From NCBI RefSeq assembly GCF_900167935.1, contig NZ_FUYL01000003.1, forward strand, positions 310,001 to 374,000: DNA of 64,000 nt. The letters run 5' to 3'. Below are positions 46,599 to 56,156 of this stretch, piece after piece (position 1 is the first letter of the stretch; every line of letters starts with the position of its first letter). Under the pieces are notes generated by a model. It was not told the origin of the DNA. It was given only the letters and a program-made list of their open reading frames with translations, and did no database searches. The stretch is from Maribacter arcticus (GTDB lineage Bacteria > Bacteroidota > Bacteroidia > Flavobacteriales > Flavobacteriaceae). The translations under genes and the position numbers were made by a program.

Positions 46599-46919
46599 AT
46601 GAAATTTGATATATCTGAAAAATTGGCCATGGTCAATGTAATTGATTCTGTAATCGTAGCTGATGGCAAAGTACATAAAGGAGAAATAAACGCATTAAGT
46701 CTATTAATGAAAATAATTGATTTTGACAGTAATTTTTTGGTTCAGGCACGTACTATCGACACAGACCAAAGCGTAAAAATCTTAAAAGGTATGTCTCAAG
46801 ATAAAAAAAATAACCTAGCCCAAATCTTAAAAGATGTTGCTATTTCTGATGGTTTTATTCATGAAAAGGAAATTGATTTTATGCATCATATCTTTTCAGA
46901 AATTAGGATTATAAAATAG
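46599..46919 (+). CDS. small TerB-like protein (paralogue 1)
   Basis: 106 residues from the ATG at 46599, one base after the mfd stop. All-helical, with two acidic metal-binding-like turns, 'VIVADGKVHKGEI' and 'VAISDGFIHEKEI', as in TerB. The second turn is identical over 13 residues to that of the protein at 49804. Function unknown; probably transcribed with mfd. Confidence 0.78.
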   Translation: MKFDISEKLAMVNVIDSVIVADGKVHKGEINALSLLMKIIDFDSNFLVQARTIDTDQSVKILKGMSQDKKNNLAQILKDVAISDGFIHEKEIDFMHHIFSEIRIIK

Positions 46920-47030
46920 CGTAGCTAATGCCCTAAACTACATTTAAGTTTTTCATAGGTAAGCAACATTAATGTTAAAATAGGAAAATCAACTTTTGTA
47001 TATTGACAAAAGATATTAATCATTAATTTT

Positions 47031-48050
47031 TTGGCTTTGAACGAAATAAAAATTTCATTTAATGAAATGAAAAAGGTTTTAGAATCCTTGTTTCTCAAGT
47101 ATTCTTTTTCTAATGAACAAGCCAAAATACTAGCCAAAATACATGCTGAAAGCACCTTAGACGGCATTAACTCTCATGGCATTAATAGAGTGCCCATCTT
47201 TTTAAATTATATCACCAAAGGCCTTGTAAAAATTGATTCCACCCCAACACTAGTAGCATCACTGGGAAGTATTGAAAGATGGGACGGCAACCTTGGCTCG
47301 GGGGTTTTAAACGCTATCACTTGCACCAATAAGGCTGTTCAGCTTGCAAAAACCTCCGGAATAGGTTTAATCGCCTTACGAAATACAAATCATTGGATGC
47401 GTGGCGGCACTTATGGATGGCAAGCAGCCGAACAGGGCTGCATTTCAATTATGTTTACCAATACCGCACCCAATATGCCAGCTTGGGGAGGTAAAGAAAA
47501 TAGAATAGGAAATAATCCTTTAGTCGTTTCCATTCCCAGAAAAGAAGGTCATGTAGTTTTAGATATGGCACTCTCGCAATTTTCATTTGGCAAGATGGAA
47601 AACCTACATTTAAAAGGGGAGCAATTACCATTTCATGGTGGTTGGGATACTAATAATCAACTAAGTAAAAACCCTAAAGACATAATGGCTTCTGGTCGTG
47701 CATTACCTGTTGGGTATTGGAAAGGTTCTGCATTGTCTATGGTTTTAGACATGTTGGCTACCATACTTTCTGCTGGTAATTCCACCTATAAAATTGGTCA
47801 GAAAGGAGATGAAACAGCTATTTCTCAAGTGTTTCTTTGCATTAATCCGAATGTATTTTCTGATCGCCAATTACAAGAAAAATTGTTGAGTGAAATTATT
47901 CAATATAGCCATGACGTTTCACCAATGAGCAAAGAAGATCGGACCTATTATCCTGGGGAACGAACGTTAGCTACAAGATTAAAAAACCAAAAAGAAGGTA
48001 TACCTGTAAGCTCAAAAATCTGGGAACAAATACTACTACTTTCAAAATAA
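47031..48050 (+). CDS. malate/L-lactate dehydrogenase (Ldh2) family oxidoreductase, YiaK-like
   Basis: 339 residues, like 2,3-diketo-L-gulonate reductase YiaK (332). Motifs: 'STLDGINSHGINRVPIFLNYI' with the catalytic His of SHG, 'IALRNTNHWMRGGTYGWQAAEQG', 'NIGNNPL'-type RIGNNPLVVSIPR, and 'GYWKGSALSMVLDMLA'. It uses NAD(P)H to reduce a 2-keto acid. The start is not an ATG: TTG at 47031 (or 47037) keeps the conserved first strand 'IKISFNEMKKVLES', while the first ATG (47067) would delete it. No sugar-catabolic genes adjoin, so the substrate is open. Confidence 0.82.
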   Translation: MALNEIKISFNEMKKVLESLFLKYSFSNEQAKILAKIHAESTLDGINSHGINRVPIFLNYITKGLVKIDSTPTLVASLGSIERWDGNLGSGVLNAITCTNKAVQLAKTSGIGLIALRNTNHWMRGGTYGWQAAEQGCISIMFTNTAPNMPAWGGKENRIGNNPLVVSIPRKEGHVVLDMALSQFSFGKMENLHLKGEQLPFHGGWDTNNQLSKNPKDIMASGRALPVGYWKGSALSMVLDMLATILSAGNSTYKIGQKGDETAISQVFLCINPNVFSDRQLQEKLLSEIIQYSHDVSPMSKEDRTYYPGERTLATRLKNQKEGIPVSSKIWEQILLLSK

Positions 48051-48092
48051 ATATTTAGTACTTTTAGTAACTACACTTTCAATCAACCACTC

Positions 48093-49361
48093 ATGAAAAA
48101 TTTGTATTTCTTATTAGTATTTCTACTTTTTGTTTCTTCCTGTAAAGAATCACCAAAAAAAGAATCGATTGTAGAACCCGTAATAATAAACTCATTAGCC
48201 AAAGCTCGAATAGATTCCGTACTAAAGAATTTTGTTGATACCAAAAACATTGCTGGTGTTTCGGCTCTAATTTTTGAACAAGGCGAGGAAGTATATTACA
48301 ATGCTTTTGGCTATGCAGACCTAAATGCAAAAAAACCAATGGACCGGAATACGATTGTTCAAATTTATTCCATGACCAAACCCATAACAGGTACAGCGTT
48401 AATGACCCTTTACGAAGAAGGTAAGTTTAAACTAGATGATCCAATCTCGAAATATCTTCCAGAATTTTCAAACATGACTGTTTACACAGGTGTAGATTCA
48501 AAGGGAAATGTAATGACTGAACCACTTAAAAGAGAGGTTAGCATTAGAGATATTACAAGGCATACCGCAGGTTTTCCGAACAGAGCAGACATTATCGGAC
48601 TTAGTGAACTTATGATAAAAGCCGATGCTATGAATCGCGAAAATACCTTAGCCCAAATGGGAGAGAAAATGGGAGAAGTCCCATTATGGTTTCAGCCAGG
48701 CACACAATGGGAATATGGACCATGTGTTGATGTACAAGCATTATTGGTAGAGCGTATAGCAGGTGTGCCTTATGGTGAATATGTTAAAAAACACATTTTA
48801 GACCCACTTGAAATGAGCGAAACCAGATATTTTATTCCTAATGAAGATAGAGATCGATTCGCCAAATTGTACATAAGAAAAGGTGAAGGTGAATTAGTTC
48901 AAGATTCTATAACATATAGTAATTATACCGAACATTGGCCACTTACCAGAGGTGGCTCTGGACTCACCTCAACGTTAGACAACTATATGCGTTTCGCACA
49001 GATGCTAGTTCATCAAGGTAGTTTAGATTCCGTTAAAATTTTAAAACCAGAAACTATTCAATTAATGGCGACCAATCAATTGGCAGATAGTGTTACTGAA
49101 CGTTCTTGGTTACCTTCTAAAGGCCAAGTTGGTTTCGGTATCGACTTTGCCGTGCGGGTAGCACCACCAAAAACACCTGAAGAAAATAATGGTGTAGTTG
49201 GTGAGTTTTACTGGGATGGAGCCGCTTCAACCTTATTTTGGATAGATCCAGTTAACAACTTAACTGCAGTTCTTTTTGTACAACTATTCCCTTATGACCA
49301 AATAGGTCTACATAAGCAGTTTAGAGATGCTGTTTATGGTCCATATTCGTTTGACAAATAA
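48093..49361 (+). CDS. serine hydrolase, class C beta-lactamase-like lipoprotein
   Basis: 422 residues. Lipoprotein signal with Phe-Val-Ser-Ser-Cys (Cys17, followed by KESPKK). Catalytic SxxK is Ser93-Met-Thr-Lys96, then 'WEYGPCVDV' at the YxN position and 'TRGGSGLTSTLDNYMRF' further on. Members of this family (esterases, D-amino-peptidases, penicillin-binding) act on esters or amides; a real antibiotic-resistance role is not implied. Periplasmic face, membrane anchored. A paralogous serine hydrolase lies at 61739. Confidence 0.85.
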   Translation: MKNLYFLLVFLLFVSSCKESPKKESIVEPVIINSLAKARIDSVLKNFVDTKNIAGVSALIFEQGEEVYYNAFGYADLNAKKPMDRNTIVQIYSMTKPITGTALMTLYEEGKFKLDDPISKYLPEFSNMTVYTGVDSKGNVMTEPLKREVSIRDITRHTAGFPNRADIIGLSELMIKADAMNRENTLAQMGEKMGEVPLWFQPGTQWEYGPCVDVQALLVERIAGVPYGEYVKKHILDPLEMSETRYFIPNEDRDRFAKLYIRKGEGELVQDSITYSNYTEHWPLTRGGSGLTSTLDNYMRFAQMLVHQGSLDSVKILKPETIQLMATNQLADSVTERSWLPSKGQVGFGIDFAVRVAPPKTPEENNGVVGEFYWDGAASTLFWIDPVNNLTAVLFVQLFPYDQIGLHKQFRDAVYGPYSFDK

Positions 49362-49469
49362 CATAAGACCTATCCCTTAATAACTTTTAACAACCTTGGA
49401 AAACTCATTAATAAAGTACATTCAAAATTTCTTGGGTTTTTCTTATCTTTAAACTCTTAAAAAAAACAC

Positions 49470-49799
49470 ATGAAGTTTGAAGAGTTTGTAAAAGCAGCCT
49501 TTGTAAAGATGATTTACGAGGTTATACAGGCAGACGGTAAAGTTCACCCCGGAGAATTAGAAATACTAAATGATCTTAAAAAAACCCTAGGTTTTGATGA
49601 TGCATTTTTAGAACGAACTAAAAAGCTAGATTACGATAATGCGCTTGTTACTCTTTACAATATACCTCATGAGCAAAAGAAAGCTTTGGTGAATATTTTA
49701 GATGAGGTAGCCATATCTGATGGGTCAGTTCACAAAAAAGAAATGGCTTTAATCATAGATACATTTATTAATATTGGTTTAGGTGAAGAGACAGAATAG
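49470..49799 (+). CDS. small TerB-like protein (paralogue 2)
   Basis: 109 residues. Same fold and two acidic turns as its neighbours ('VIQADGKVHPGEL', 'VAISDGSVHKKEM'), but more diverged. It forms a tandem pair with the gene starting four bases after its stop. No function known for this short TerB type. Confidence 0.75.
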   Translation: MKFEEFVKAAFVKMIYEVIQADGKVHPGELEILNDLKKTLGFDDAFLERTKKLDYDNALVTLYNIPHEQKKALVNILDEVAISDGSVHKKEMALIIDTFINIGLGEETE

Positions 49800-49803
49800 C
49801 AGT

Positions 49804-50133
49804 ATGGAATTTACAAGAGAGGAAAAATTAGCTGTAGTTAAAATGGTAGATTATGTAATATTAGCCGACAGCAAAGTAGATCCTGCCGAAATGAATTTAC
49901 TTACTCAATTAATGGAACGATTTAGTTTTGATAGCTTTTTTATTGGGCAAGCCAGAAATTTAAATAAGGATAAAGCTTTTAAAACCTTAAGATTAATGTC
50001 TTTGAGCAAGAAGAAAACCTTAGCTCAACTTTTAGACGAAGTTGCCATATCTGATGGCTTCATTCATGAAAAAGAAATCATCAAAATAACAGAAGCTCTT
50101 GGCCATATGGAAATCGGTAGAGAGTTGTTTTAA
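49804..50133 (+). CDS. small TerB-like protein (paralogue 3)
   Basis: 109 residues from the ATG at 49804 (the frame is open a few codons upstream over the previous gene). 'VILADSKVDPAEM' and 'VAISDGFIHEKEI' are the acidic turns; the latter is identical to paralogue 1 at 46599. The similarity of 1 and 3, with paralogue 2 between, fits local duplication followed by divergence or insertion of two genes. Confidence 0.75.
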   Translation: MEFTREEKLAVVKMVDYVILADSKVDPAEMNLLTQLMERFSFDSFFIGQARNLNKDKAFKTLRLMSLSKKKTLAQLLDEVAISDGFIHEKEIIKITEALGHMEIGRELF

Positions 50134-50278
50134 TAGCGTTTAAGTACCATTCGAATAACTTAGCCATTATCGTCCATCTCAACAAAAAGTTAATTAATAA
50201 GGACTTTAGCACACTAAAAGACGTTAAAATATCATTCTTTTAAAGCAATTCTGGTCCAATAATTGTTTTTCCTTTTCT

Positions 50279-51598
50279 ATGAAAGTTTTATATACATACT
50301 GCATCTTATTAATTTCAATTGGGTTAAACGCTCAAGGTTCTATCTCTGGTAATTTCTCTCCTGCAAAAGATTTTAAATGGTTAATAGCCTATGAATTAAC
50401 CCCAGGTGGCGAAAAATACACTGCAGACACAGCTGTAAAAGAGGGTTCATTTACATTAGAAATGCCTATTAATGCACAACCCGGCATGTATAGATTAGTG
50501 TATGCTGTACCACAAAATGAATTTTATATTGATGTTATCTATGATAAAAAGGAGCAGGTAAAATTCAATTTTAACATTCAAGACGGATTAACAATCACTA
50601 ATTCAGAAGAGAATAAGTGGTTCAATGAATATTTTTCTAAGATTACAAAGGCCCAAGATAGGCTAATGGAGTATTATGAAAAAGGAAATGAATCGAAGAA
50701 GGAGTTTACAGATATAATAAAAGAATTAAAAACTATTCAAAAGTCTTACGAGGAAAACCATACCAATACTATAGCCCATAAATTCATAAAGGCAAATAGG
50801 TCTTATCTTTCTGAAGATTATGAAGATTTAGAAACATTTCTAAAACATAAGAAGAAACATCATTTTGATAATTTAAATTTAAACGACCCTATTTTACAAG
50901 GCTCAAATTTTCTAACTGATAAAATTGCCAGTTATGTTTTCTCTGCCTTACCATCAGATATTGCAACCAACAATGCGTTAGATATAGAAATAATTAAAAA
51001 TGTAAAGACTGCTGCTGACTTTATTAAAAATACACCTATAAACTTTCAAACTAAGGCCTTACATCATATTTGGGAAATAGCAGAAGCAAATTCTATGGGC
51101 CCTGTGCAAGATTATACGTTCACAAATCATTTAAAAAAATTAGCTATTGCAAATGGAAATCAGAAAATGGTTGATGATATTGAATCTTCTACAAGACTAA
51201 GGGTAGGTGCAAAATCACCCGAAATTACTTGGGAAGCCAATGGAAAAAAACATGCTCTTTCTACTATGGAAAAAGCAGAAAACTACTTACTGGTATTTTG
51301 GAGCAGTACCTGTTCACATTGTCTAAAAGAACTACCCGAATTACACAAAGAATTAAAAGGTTATGATTCTTTAAAGGTATTAGCCATAGGATTAGAAGAT
51401 GATGAAATAAATTGGAAAAAGGTATCTGCTACCCTACCCGATTTCAGTCATGCCATTGCGCTTGGAAAATGGGAAAGTGAATATGCCCACACCTTCAAAA
51501 TTCAAAGCACACCCACCTACTTTATTTTAGATAGTGAAAAACGCTTTATAGCCAAGCCTGAATCGGATAAAGAAGTGGTTGAATTTCTAGAAAATTAA
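50279..51598 (+). CDS. TlpA-like thioredoxin with N-terminal DUF4369-type domain
   Basis: 439 residues. Sec signal 1-19 (ending LNAQG). A beta-sandwich like DUF4369 covers about 20-120. A helical linker follows, then a thioredoxin domain at about 305-439 with the redox pair in 'FWSSTCSHCLKELPEL' (CSHC) and the cis-Pro in 'IQSTPTYFIL'. It should reduce or reshuffle disulfides in the periplasm, as TlpA and ResA do in cytochrome c maturation. The specific client is unknown. Converges with the next gene, overlapping stops by four bases. Confidence 0.87.
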   Translation: MKVLYTYCILLISIGLNAQGSISGNFSPAKDFKWLIAYELTPGGEKYTADTAVKEGSFTLEMPINAQPGMYRLVYAVPQNEFYIDVIYDKKEQVKFNFNIQDGLTITNSEENKWFNEYFSKITKAQDRLMEYYEKGNESKKEFTDIIKELKTIQKSYEENHTNTIAHKFIKANRSYLSEDYEDLETFLKHKKKHHFDNLNLNDPILQGSNFLTDKIASYVFSALPSDIATNNALDIEIIKNVKTAADFIKNTPINFQTKALHHIWEIAEANSMGPVQDYTFTNHLKKLAIANGNQKMVDDIESSTRLRVGAKSPEITWEANGKKHALSTMEKAENYLLVFWSSTCSHCLKELPELHKELKGYDSLKVLAIGLEDDEINWKKVSATLPDFSHAIALGKWESEYAHTFKIQSTPTYFILDSEKRFIAKPESDKEVVEFLEN

Positions 51599-52254
51599 AG
51601 AGCTTTTAAATCCTTTATAGTTTTAAAGGCTATATCTACTTGTTCGTCATTCACTAGAATAGTAAATTCATTTGTAGTAGAAATTACTTCGTAAAGAACA
51701 ATTCCTTCCCAAGCCAAACGCTGAAAAATGAAATAATAAATACCAGGTACAGATACGTTCTCCGCTGGTAATTTAACGGTAATTGAAGAAAGATCTTCTG
51801 CCTTCTGCGTGCATTTTTCATCCTTAAACAACAACTCAACGGTTTTGTCCATAACATTGCTAATCACGATATTAATTTCATTTACACCACGGCTAGAAGT
51901 ATAAAAGACATCTTGATTATTATTGATTTCTTCCAATAATTTCGCTTGATGCACTAAAATTTTATCCGATGCTAAAAAGGTATAATCTGTCAATGAAGAA
52001 CGAACTGTTATTTCACCGATATTCTTTAAAACCTTTAAAATTTTATGGGTTGCCCTAAATTCCAAATCATCCGATAATCTTTTTAAAGCCATTACTATGG
52101 CACCATTACGAATGTCTTTTCCTAATTCGTGCTCAATCTCTGGTTTTACTATTCTTGATAATGATGTAAGGTTGATGATACCTTGTGCTAAGGCGCTTTG
52201 TAGAAATGGTTTTTTCTTAATGTACTCTTCTACGACTGATGATATTGTTTTCAT
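51595..52254 (-). CDS. aspartate kinase-related ACT-domain protein without kinase core
   Basis: 219 residues. N-terminal helical segment 'SVVEEYIKKKPFLQSALAQGIINLTSLSRIVKPEIE' (given in part as KKKPFLQSALAQGIINLTSL), then two ACT-like regions at about 90-150 and 155-219 ('GVNEINIVISNVMDKTVELLF', 'VPGIYYFIFQRLAWEGIVLYEVISTTNEFTILV', the last read as GIYYFIFQRLAWEGI and STTNEFTILV). No catalytic domain. ACT pairs usually bind amino acids to control a partner enzyme, so this may be a free regulatory subunit. Function unproven. Confidence 0.6.
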   Translation of the reverse strand: MKTISSVVEEYIKKKPFLQSALAQGIINLTSLSRIVKPEIEHELGKDIRNGAIVMALKRLSDDLEFRATHKILKVLKNIGEITVRSSLTDYTFLASDKILVHQAKLLEEINNNQDVFYTSSRGVNEINIVISNVMDKTVELLFKDEKCTQKAEDLSSITVKLPAENVSVPGIYYFIFQRLAWEGIVLYEVISTTNEFTILVNDEQVDIAFKTIKDLKAL

Positions 52255-52343
52255 TTTACTGCTTGGTTGTTGTGCAAATATAACAACTTGTTACAAATAA
52301 AACAAAATGTTTGTATATAAAATCTACTCCGCAAGTAGATTAT

Positions 52344-52703
52344 TCAAAAATGATAGAAAGCAGATTCCAAATGTTCCAGCTTAAACCGATTTTTATTTTT
52401 TAGAATTGTAATGATATCAAAACGGACATCCACATCAATTTCATTATCGGTAACATAATGATCTGCAGCCATAACCAATAGTTTAATTTTTTTCGGTGTT
52501 ACCGTTTCCGCTATATTCTCGATATAATCAGATCTTCTTGACCTTACTTCAACAATGGCCAATATATCATTCTTTTGAGCAATGATATCTATTTCTGCTT
52601 GCAAGTATCTGTAATTCTTATAATTAATAGTGTATCCTTTTTTTATTAGATAGTCAACCGCTATTTGTTCGCCTTCCTTACCAAATTCATTATGTTTTCC
52701 CAT
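52344..52703 (-). CDS. yraN: YraN (UPF0102) family protein
   Basis: 119 residues from the ATG at 52703; a GTG nine bases upstream is also in frame. Nuclease-like fold of the Holliday-junction-resolvase type: 'GKEGEQIAVDYLIKKGYTI', 'NYRYLQAEIDIIAQKNDILAIVEVRSRRS' with the PD-(D/E)XK pattern E..D..a.. and E-V-R in place of E-V-K. The role in vivo is still not settled. It follows the ACT-like gene upstream on the same strand. Confidence 0.9.
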   Translation of the reverse strand: MGKHNEFGKEGEQIAVDYLIKKGYTINYKNYRYLQAEIDIIAQKNDILAIVEVRSRRSDYIENIAETVTPKKIKLLVMAADHYVTDNEIDVDVRFDIITILKNKNRFKLEHLESAFYHF

Positions 52704-52889
52704 AATAACCACTAAAGATTGTGCAATTCATCGAAAATACCAGTCTTTCGACGCTTTTTTGTTAATAAATATCGTTATTTGGATTTTAAGTATCGAAAAT
52801 AGATAGTTTAAAATACTATACCAAATTTCGAAACGTTTAGAATAGAAGCCCCAACTCTACGAACGTAATATAAATGCCTATTTAAGAAT

Positions 52890-54383
52890 ATGGAATATTT
52901 CATTAATTGTAATACTTCTACTCTTACTCCGTACACTGCCAATTTAGACCAATTACGAGCATCACATTTATACAGAAGATTAGGATTCAGTGCCTCGGTC
53001 GCTACTATTAATCAAGCCACGGGCCAATCCGCGGCAGCTTTAGTTGATAGTTTGGTAGACCAAGCTCTAAACATGGCACCAATACCCGCACCAACATGGG
53101 CGAATTGGACAAATGCCAATTATCCTGAAGACGATGATGCACGCAATCAATTGAAGAATCAGCAGAAATCTGAATTTCAATTAAATTACGCGAACGGATT
53201 ATTGAATAATAATCTAAGAGATCGGTTAAGCTTTTTCTGGAGCAACCATTTTGTAACAGAACTAGAGGTCTATAATTGTAATTCATATTTATATGAATAC
53301 ATCGATTGTCTACAGCGAAATTCATTACGTAATTTTAAAACTTTTGTAAGTGAAATAGGGTTGACCAATGCTATGTTATACTACTTAGATGGAGTATTCA
53401 ATAATGGTAACAATCCTAACGAAAATTATGGTCGTGAGTTATATGAGCTTTTCACACTAGGTGAAGGCAATGGCTATACAGAAGAGGATATCATAGAAAC
53501 CGCCAAAGCTTTAAGTGGTTATGTTGAACGCACTGAAATAGGCTGTTCACCAGTAGCTTTTGATGCCACCAAACACGATGCAGGATCCAAAACCATTCTA
53601 GGACAGACCGGTAATTGGGGTTATGATGATGTTATTAATATTCTTTTTGACCAGAGGGCTCCAGAAATTGCAGAATTTATCTGTCGCAAATTATATGAAT
53701 TTTTCGTGCATCCAGATTCTAAGGATGAAGCAAATAATGCACAAACCATAATAAATGGTATGGCCGCAACATTTGTTTCTAATGACTTTGAAATCGCACC
53801 TGTCTTACGACAGCTATTTAAAAGTCAACATTTCTTTGATGACGAAGCAATTGGTGTAATCATTAAAAGTCCGATAGATTTTTATTTCAATACACTAAAA
53901 GAAACCGGTTTCAGCTATACAGATACAAATGTTGCTGAAATGGTCAACTATAGTGCACTTCTGAGTCAAGAAATCTTTGAACCAGTTGATGTGGCCGGAT
54001 GGCAACGTGATAGATCTTGGATCAATACCAATTTTATGATTGGGCGTTGGCTAACTATTGAAAGTATTTTGGAAAACTTTTATATGGCCGACAATGAACA
54101 ATTTAGAACATTAGGTCTAGATATATCCGGCAATGCAGGATTGACAAGCACAAATCCTGATGTAGTTGCAAGACTAATTATTGATTTTATTCTCCCTAAA
54201 GGACTTCTAGACGAGCCTGAATATAGTAAAGCGTTTGCCATATTTAGAAGTGATATAGAAGAAGTTTATTATGAAGGTGGCAACCAAGAATCTTGGACTT
54301 TGGCTACTTGGCCACAAGCTCCATTTCAAGTATATCTTCTTTTACAATATTTAGCTAGACAACCTGAGTTTCAATTAAAATAA
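52890..54383 (+). CDS. DUF1800 domain protein
   Basis: 497 residues. DUF1800 features: 'ASHLYRRLGFSAS' near 30-42, 'RDRLSFFWSNHFV' near 110-122, 'NENYGRELYELFTLGEGNGYTEEDI' near 178-202 (ARELLELHTLG-like motif), and 'VDVAGWQRDRSWINTNFMIGRW' near 368-389. DUF1800 proteins in Bacteroidota pair with DUF1501 proteins, as here, 11 bases apart. Function unknown; thought to be a secreted or surface pair. The predicted protein has no signal peptide at this start, unlike its partner. Confidence 0.88.
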   Translation: MEYFINCNTSTLTPYTANLDQLRASHLYRRLGFSASVATINQATGQSAAALVDSLVDQALNMAPIPAPTWANWTNANYPEDDDARNQLKNQQKSEFQLNYANGLLNNNLRDRLSFFWSNHFVTELEVYNCNSYLYEYIDCLQRNSLRNFKTFVSEIGLTNAMLYYLDGVFNNGNNPNENYGRELYELFTLGEGNGYTEEDIIETAKALSGYVERTEIGCSPVAFDATKHDAGSKTILGQTGNWGYDDVINILFDQRAPEIAEFICRKLYEFFVHPDSKDEANNAQTIINGMAATFVSNDFEIAPVLRQLFKSQHFFDDEAIGVIIKSPIDFYFNTLKETGFSYTDTNVAEMVNYSALLSQEIFEPVDVAGWQRDRSWINTNFMIGRWLTIESILENFYMADNEQFRTLGLDISGNAGLTSTNPDVVARLIIDFILPKGLLDEPEYSKAFAIFRSDIEEVYYEGGNQESWTLATWPQAPFQVYLLLQYLARQPEFQLK

Positions 54384-54394
54384 TACCTACAACT

Positions 54395-56098
54395 ATGTGC
54401 AATTCACAACACTCCCCATATAAAGGTCTACAACATGAAGGCCACGATGACGAACACAAAACTTGGAGCAGACGTTCATTTCTACAGGCAATGGGTATCG
54501 CAGGATCTGGCTCAATGATGCTAGGTTCTAATATGCTTACAGCCTCTGCCCCTTCACCCCTATCAGCAGGTATTGCTGCAGCGGAAACTGACAATATTTT
54601 GATATTAATACGTCTATCAGGTGGTAATGATGGTCTAAGCACCGTTATACCTTTAGAGCAGTATGACAGTTATGCGAATGCACGACCAAATATTTATGTT
54701 CCTGAAAGTAAAGTATTAAAACTTACCGATGAATTCGGTGTACCATCTTACATGAATGCATTGGCACCCATGTGGCAAGAAGGCCAATTTAAGGCTGTAC
54801 ACGGAGTTGGATACGAAGGGCAAAGTCTTTCGCATTTTACAGGTTCTGATATTTTTGCCAACACAGATATAGAAACAACAGGGTTTAGCGGTTTAAACAC
54901 CGGATGGATGGGTAGACATTTTGAAAATATTTATCCAGATTACTTAATAAACCCACCGGCAGCACCGGCGGCAATTCAGATAGGTCAATTCGGCAGTTTA
55001 GTATTTCAAGGTGACGAAACCAATTATGCTTTCGTGACATCGAACATCGACCAGTTAGAAGAAATCGCAGAATCAGGCGTAGTTTATGGCTTAGACGATA
55101 CTCTTTTCAATAATTGTATGTACGGCGATCAACTAAAGTTTTTGAGAGGAGTAGCAAATACAACCTATGAATACTCAGGACTCATTCACGAAGCCTATGA
55201 AAGAGGCCAAAATCAAGTAGAATATCAAGAAAACGGATTTGCACGCCAATTGGCGCTTATAGCACGATTGATAAAAGGAAACTTGGGCACAAAAGTATTT
55301 ATGATTTCAATGGGTGGTTTTGATACCCATGGCAATCAGCCACAAGCACACGCACGTTTAATGACAAATCTTTCTGTTGCAGTCAACAATTTTTATGAAG
55401 ATTTAGCCTTTACACAACAAGACGATAAGGTATTGAGTATGACTTTTTCTGAATTCGGACGACGTATTTTTGAAAACGGATCTAACGGTACCGATCATGG
55501 TAAGGCATCACCAACGCTGTTCTTTGGATCAGGTTTAAATGGTAGTGCATTTGTTGGCGACCATCCAACATTAGATGACCCGGACGGACGTGGAAATTTA
55601 GAGTACACGATGGATTTTAGAGATCTTTATGCTACAGTACTTGCTGAATGGTTATGTGTAGATGTTCCTCTAGTCGAAGCACATTTATTAAATTACAAAC
55701 CATATGTGCCTGTAAATTTAGGCTTTAGTTGTAGTGGTGAAGCATTCCCAGAAATAGCGTATAGTGATGGTGAGGTTACACCACCAGTACCACCTGGGGA
55801 AGAAGCAGAAACACCTTTCAATCCAGATTTATTGAATGCCGTTGTTCACAAACCTTATTACCCAACAGATAGTACTCCACATATCTATTTAGAAATGCCT
55901 TTTTCGGCACACGTAGATATCCAACTTTTTAATATTCTCGGTCAACGAGTAGGCACTGTTTTTAACGAAATGATGTTCGAAGGTTCAACCGAAATAAATA
56001 TACGAGAGCGCATGCCCGAACAACTATCAACCGGAAAGTACATTTATCGTATCAGTGTACAGAATCAAAAGATGAGTAAATCCGTGATGGTAGCTTAA
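54395..56098 (+). CDS. DUF1501 protein with Tat signal and T9SS sorting tail
   Basis: 567 residues. A twin-arginine signal near residues 26-52 (SRRSFLQ then a hydrophobic stretch) predicts export as a folded, perhaps cofactor-bearing protein. The DUF1501 alkaline-phosphatase-like fold includes 'ILIRLSGGNDGLSTVIPL', 'GVGYEGQSLSHFTGSDIFA' and 'TFSEFGRR' and 'GTDHGKASPTLFFG'. The last about 85 residues form a type IX secretion sorting domain ('VDIQLFNILGQRVGTVFNE', 'LSTGKYIYRISVQNQKMSKSVMVA', the latter abbreviated LSTGKYIYRISVQ). Tat export and T9SS together are noteworthy. Confidence 0.88.
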   Translation: MCNSQHSPYKGLQHEGHDDEHKTWSRRSFLQAMGIAGSGSMMLGSNMLTASAPSPLSAGIAAAETDNILILIRLSGGNDGLSTVIPLEQYDSYANARPNIYVPESKVLKLTDEFGVPSYMNALAPMWQEGQFKAVHGVGYEGQSLSHFTGSDIFANTDIETTGFSGLNTGWMGRHFENIYPDYLINPPAAPAAIQIGQFGSLVFQGDETNYAFVTSNIDQLEEIAESGVVYGLDDTLFNNCMYGDQLKFLRGVANTTYEYSGLIHEAYERGQNQVEYQENGFARQLALIARLIKGNLGTKVFMISMGGFDTHGNQPQAHARLMTNLSVAVNNFYEDLAFTQQDDKVLSMTFSEFGRRIFENGSNGTDHGKASPTLFFGSGLNGSAFVGDHPTLDDPDGRGNLEYTMDFRDLYATVLAEWLCVDVPLVEAHLLNYKPYVPVNLGFSCSGEAFPEIAYSDGEVTPPVPPGEEAETPFNPDLLNAVVHKPYYPTDSTPHIYLEMPFSAHVDIQLFNILGQRVGTVFNEMMFEGSTEINIRERMPEQLSTGKYIYRISVQNQKMSKSVMVA

Positions 56099-56116
56099 AC
56101 TGTTTCCCCCTATTAT

Positions 56117-56154
56117 AAAAAGTCCCTATTCAATAAATTGAATAGGGACTTTTT
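56117..56154. terminator. strong intrinsic terminator after the DUF1501 gene
   Basis: A 17-base perfect stem AAAAAGTCCCTATTCAA / TTGAATAGGGACTTTTT around a TAAA loop. T runs exist on both strands, so it also serves the converging small gene at 56157. Confidence 0.92.
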
Positions 56155-56156
56155 AT

